From NCBI GenBank assembly GCA_964019155.1, contig OZ025240.1, forward strand, positions 96,643,186-96,707,185: a DNA stretch of 64,000 nt, in the 5' to 3' direction. The notes below the pieces were generated by a model that saw nothing but the letters and a program-made list of their open reading frames with translations, searched no databases and was not told the origin of the DNA. The translations under genes were made by a program, and so were the position numbers. The stretch comes from Osedax fenrisi. Its lineage: Eukaryota; Annelida; Polychaeta; Sabellida; Siboglinidae. Positions 42,529 through 64,000 of the stretch are shown here, piece after piece (the first letter of the stretch is position 1; each line of letters begins with the position of its first letter).

Positions 42529-42767
42529 ACTGACATCGGTCCCCAATATGTCACGTGATTAACCGATAGTTAAAGTTAATAATGCGTATATGGCTTATAT
42601 CATATTATATTAATATATAAACATACGGTATTATGATATGTATATGTATATATAAAAACGCGAATTCACTACTCGTTGAATAATTTAATGAGAAATATAA
42701 CGCCAATAGCGAAATTTATAATTGAAATCTCGGTTTTACACGTGACTTATCGGGGACCGATGTCAGT
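42529..42767. mobile_element. 239-bp MITE
   Basis: ACTGACATCGGTCCCC at the left end and GGGGACCGATGTCAGT at the right end are perfect inverted repeats, with CACGTGA blocks also inverted. Flanks ATTTAG and ATTCAG may be a degraded target duplication. A lone CAGTGATGGGCACCG hAT-like end follows at 42787. Confidence 0.85.
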
Positions 42768-43025
42768 ATTCAGCTTCAGTATAGTCAGTGATGGGCACCG
42801 ATTCTTTTTTCCGGATCGACGATCTCGATCCTCCATTCGTAACCCGATCATTTTTCGATCCCAATATTATTTATATATTTAATTAATATGATTATATTTC
42901 ATAATTCGAAACGATTATTGTTGGAATATAATAATTGTTACAATACATACTTACTTTACTTTTTACTTTTTTTTGTTTATCGACTACATTTATGCGTGAG
43001 CAATCGGCCGTCCGTGGGAGGGAAT

Positions 43026-43695
43026 TATTGAGTGGGAGGGAAGGCAAGGGAGAAGTAATAAGTCTTAAGGTGGCGTTTAAAGTAGGGAGTTGATGTGTTT
43101 GTTCGTAGGTGATTGGGTAGGGAGTTCCAGTGGTAAGGGGCAGAGAGGGCAAAGGAGCGTATATTGGAAGAGTGGAGTTTGTGTAGATGGGGAGTGGTAA
43201 GGATAAAGGTGTTGGAGGAACGGGTCTGCAGTGGAGTGATGGGTGTGTGTAGATGTAGGAGGGAGGCAAGGTAGTCAAGGGAGTTGTGGTGAATAGCTTT
43301 GTGGATGGTCAGGGAGAGTTTGTACTTTATGCGGTAGGGGACTGGCAGCCAGTGTAGTTGTTTTAGGAGAGGTGTAATGGAGTCAGAAGAACGACGGGGA
43401 AGTAAATGGACACAGTGAACTACAGCGTTTTGGAGTCGCTGTAGTTTGAAGAGTTTGTATTCAGGGAGGTTAAAGAGTAGGAAGTTGCAATAGTTGAATA
43501 AGGGGATGATGTAGGAGGAGGCAATGGTAATAGCGATGTGGAAGGGAATGGAGCGTCGGATTAAGCGGAGGCAGTGTAGGTAGTAGTGGATGGATTTGTG
43601 TATATGTATAATATGGGAGTCAAGGGAAAGGGTGGTATCAAGATGGAAGCCAATGTTTCGGACGTGTTGAGAGTAGGGGAGTGAGGTGTTAGTAA
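43026..43695 (-). pseudogene. 5'-truncated non-LTR retrotransposon, ORF2 carboxy-terminal domain
   Basis: On the minus strand about 220 codons stay open to a stop near 43026. Motifs in order: VRNIGFHLDTTLSLDSHI, KLQRLQNAVVHCVHLLPR, LHWLPVPYRIKYKLSLTIHK and FALSAPYHWNSLPNHLR. These are the thumb and connection motifs of CR1/jockey-like reverse transcriptases. The catalytic YxDD region is missing, so the copy is 5' truncated and dead, but the open frame suggests recent insertion. It is GC-richer than its surroundings. Confidence 0.88.
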
Positions 43696-43699
43696 TAAT

Positions 43700-46600
43700 A
43701 ATAATTAAATTTATTTAAAGCGTAATTTTTTTTAACTATGTATACGAATATATGTATATTATATTTAAAATGAGATTTAAAATAAATGTAGAGAGCTCTA
43801 CACTTATATAGATCTATATAAATCATAAATCACTAATAATTTATTTATTATAGAATTGTTAGAAGCATATCAATTTTATTTAATACTGACTAGCTTGTTC
43901 TAAAATATAACATTTTTATTATTTCAGTTAAATTCAATTAAATTCAGAGCCAATTACTTCAAATAGTATTTTTATTAATTGACAAATAATTATTATCATT
44001 ATATTTGTACTTAACATCACAATGGAACGACAATTTTGTTTAATTTACATGTATAGAGATAGGGAACGCATTGCCTCCGTTTATTGAATGTTTCTAACAA
44101 ATATTTATTTAATTTAACAATTATTTCTTGTTATATAAAAAGGACATTGATATCTATAATACTAGAGAAAAAAATATTACAAAATATATATTTTACATGT
44201 ATAACAATAGACATCATTTTATTTTGAGTACATTATATTTGAAAAGTCAACAATAAATACATTCAATAAAATTCAATAAATAAATTATAAAGTAATAACA
44301 TTATAAATTCAGATAATATATTATCAATATTATAAAGTAATAGTTTTATGTTTTCTTATTTTATCAAATATTTTCCGAAGGAAAATGTTTCGCACAATCT
44401 TTATCTATATATAAAATTTATATTATATTATATTATAAATGTTATATTTATAGAATTTATATATATATTATGTTATATAATAAAATAATTGTAGTATATA
44501 AATGTTATTTTTATTATATCGAGTGTAATAAAATTATGCATTCAGCTAATATAAAATCAATATTATAAGGCATTAGTTTTATGTTTTATTATTTATATAA
44601 AATATTATGTTCATTTTAATTGTTTTTAAAAATTTTGAAATCATGATTATATTAAAACTATATAACTTTATTAAACATTATATAACAATTTATATTAGTA
44701 GGAATGCATATTTCAAAATAAATAATTTATTTAAAAATGGCATTCTATATAATATGTTTTTTATGTTACTTCTAAACTGATTTCAGTGATAATTTTTTCA
44801 CAGTTTCTAAATAACATATCATCAATCAATGGTATATATTAGATTTTTTGTTATTTTTCCGATTTTAATGCATTTAATGAATATCCCTTACGATAACCCC
44901 TCTAGAAGATACACCAGTATTTGCATCATTGAGGATGCATACATATAAATAGATAGGCATACATGATACTACTATACGTTAAATGTTGTATAAATAATTG
45001 GATTTGCGAATATTTTCTTAACTTTATAAACTAAACATAATGATCTACAGAGAGAATTTTTAATAAAATTTAATATTATATGTGTATTATATTCATATTT
45101 AAAATTTAATATTTTTTTTTTTTTTAAATTAGCAAATATAATTGTTCAATATATATATCAACAATATATATATCAACAATATATATATAGACGAAGATAG
45201 ACTAGAAAAGGACCTCAACGGAACCTTAACTCTATGGCCTATTGAGATTTAAAATAACTATACATTATAATTTATAACTTATATTTATTACTGTTATATC
45301 TCAATAAACAATATTTATTTATTTATATAATATTATTTAATCATATTTCCCATCATATTATTGAGTGCAAATTTACCTACATATGAATAAATATTTGTAA
45401 TTATTATTAATTAATATTTAATATATAATTAATTACTCTTTCATAAGTGTAATTACTAATTCCGCCAATCATTGTGACGTCATTATTATTAAGTGTTATT
45501 TTACTACATTTATTTAATTTCCATTACCATCGCAAAAATCTAATACAATCCACCACTCGTAGATGAATTAAATGTGATATTCAAAACCGTCATCAAAGAT
45601 ATAAAAATGTTAGTAAACTAGGAGACACATGTCATCTCTAGATGATTACATAACCGCCTGTGACCTTTACGCGATACATTCCCACTAGAGGTCGCCCTGA
45701 GAATCATCAAAATGAATTCACCGTCATCGAATCCATTAAGAAAAAGCGTTAGTCATCAACCCCTCTAAATGTATCAACTATATTTATTAACGATCGGTAT
45801 ATTTATATAAATTATCTTACGCTGGTATGTGTATAGTAATGGAATCGGATAGTGTTTGAGGTGCCTTTTACAGATCTATAACCCTCCTCTACAACTATAT
45901 TACGATTGGTTATCGTATCAATACGCGATGTATATTTATTTCAAAATATTTTACATTAGTAAATATTTACATGTTAAACTGAAGCCGAACTTTAGAAGTT
46001 AACAGATATTCAATGATTTTATTTTTATTTATATTTATTATATTTTTATAAAAAAATAACTTTAAATAAACGAAGATTATTATTATTATCATAATTATTA
46101 TTGTAATATATATTATAATATATATTACTATATAAATCGCAGTATACATCAACATATATATTAACATATTATAATGTGTTTAATCGCGTGCTTCACTATC
46201 ATCTCTCTCATTCACATGATACATATGATGTTTACCTTTAAGTCTACTATTCGATAACCATCATGTTCGTCTTAGGCTAAGGCCACACTTTCTGTTATTT
46301 GTGAATATAATTGCCGTTTCTATATAATAATAATAATATTTATTAGTAGAATTTTAGTTTTTTTTCCTGTTAATTGATAATGATATTTATATAATGTTTT
46401 CTTCTAGTGGTCTTTAAAATAATATAAATATTTTCTGTTGTTATTGCCCATGTCTGATACTTATTGGAAATGCTTTCTCTTCTTATTTATGTTTCGATTT
46501 TCTTGATTTTATTTATAATTTTTCTTTTCTTTATTATGTTTCTTGTCTTTTTTTTGTTTTCTTTGTAGTTTATCTTTTATTCTATTATTAGTTTTTTTTT

Positions 46601-46796
46601 CTTTAATACTTTAATTCTTTTAATATTTCTTCTTTTTTAGATATTTCTTTATCCTTTATACTTTATATATCAAACATGTTAGATATTTGTGATTATTGGC
46701 AAATGTGTTTTTTCCGCAGGTATGGCTTCTTCGTAATGTTCAACTATCTCATTACATTAGCTATCTACTATTATTGCATAACCTACCATTATTTAG
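43700..46796. other. AT-rich DNA upstream of TUBGCP3
   Basis: AT-rich with no recognised gene or complete element. TUBGCP3 first exon(s) and promoter probably lie in this stretch or just before 46.8 kb, but no start codon can be fixed. Confidence 0.4.
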
Positions 46797-63704
<16,908 letters not shown>

Positions 63705-64000
63705 GTACCTGTCTTAACTACCCCTTCACCCCGTATATTAGCCTCGTTAATACCCCCTCCGCGTAGATATTAACCTTAGTTCAACATTTCTAATTCCACC
63801 CCCACCTCCCCCATGATATATTTGCTCTTCTTAACGACTTCCCCTCTCCCCTGATATTAGTGGTTCTTAATTCCCCTCCTCGCAGATATAAGATCAGCAT
63901 CTGTTGATCCCACCCCACCCCCTCTCTCCCGAAATATTACCTATTCTTAATCTTCCCAGTTATTAGCACTTCTCACTTACTAACCATTCCACTGTGGTGT
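63705..64000. other. TUBGCP3 intron, right edge
   Basis: C-rich imperfect repeats of a GATATTA...TTCTTAA...CCCCTCC type run to the window end. No exon was recognised. Confidence 0.5.

Overview
The window looks like nuclear DNA of an invertebrate metazoan: very AT-rich, short exons in long introns, and dense in minisatellites, MITEs, hAT-type transposons, a tRNA-derived SINE and 5'-truncated non-LTR retrotransposons. I cannot name the clade from sequence alone. Two conserved genes, both cut by the window edges, are arranged head to head.

Left half, minus strand (86-37003): 18 consecutive coding exons of the proteasome activator PA200 (PSME4). They run from the start codon at 37003 to about residue 645 of a family whose human member has about 1843 residues. 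Every exon was placed by similarity and every junction is phase-consistent when spliced in order. The rest of the gene lies beyond coordinate 1. The introns hold a 40/49-bp satellite, GA tracts, a 2.5-kb 37-bp minisatellite, a 5-kb transposon-like unit with an 8-bp target duplication that carries its own satellite, a hAT element with a LINE fragment inside, and many small palindromic MITEs.

Middle (37004-46796): a gap of about 9.8 kb between the two divergent coding regions, with AT-rich DNA, three related short hairpins, a 56-bp tandem repeat and a LINE fragment whose reading frame is still open. Any promoter shared by the genes would lie here, but no core promoter motif can be called.

Right half, plus strand (about 46797-63704): the amino-terminal half of gamma-tubulin complex component 3 (TUBGCP3). 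Exons from 52.6 kb onward are certain; the three upstream ones are tentative. The introns hold a 3.2-kb hAT transposon with a recognisable transposase carboxy end and a nested 742-bp palindrome, a Tigger-like MITE, paired MITEs, and a SINE split by another hAT element.

The most unusual theme is that several tandem repeats appear to have been copied from exon/intron junctions of the host genes. One exon's 5' splice site was amplified into roughly 65 tandem copies, and 3' splice sites of three TUBGCP3 exons were tandemly duplicated, one of them in perfect reading frame. In addition, most introns start with GTT, often GTTAGT, instead of GTAAGT or GTGAGT.
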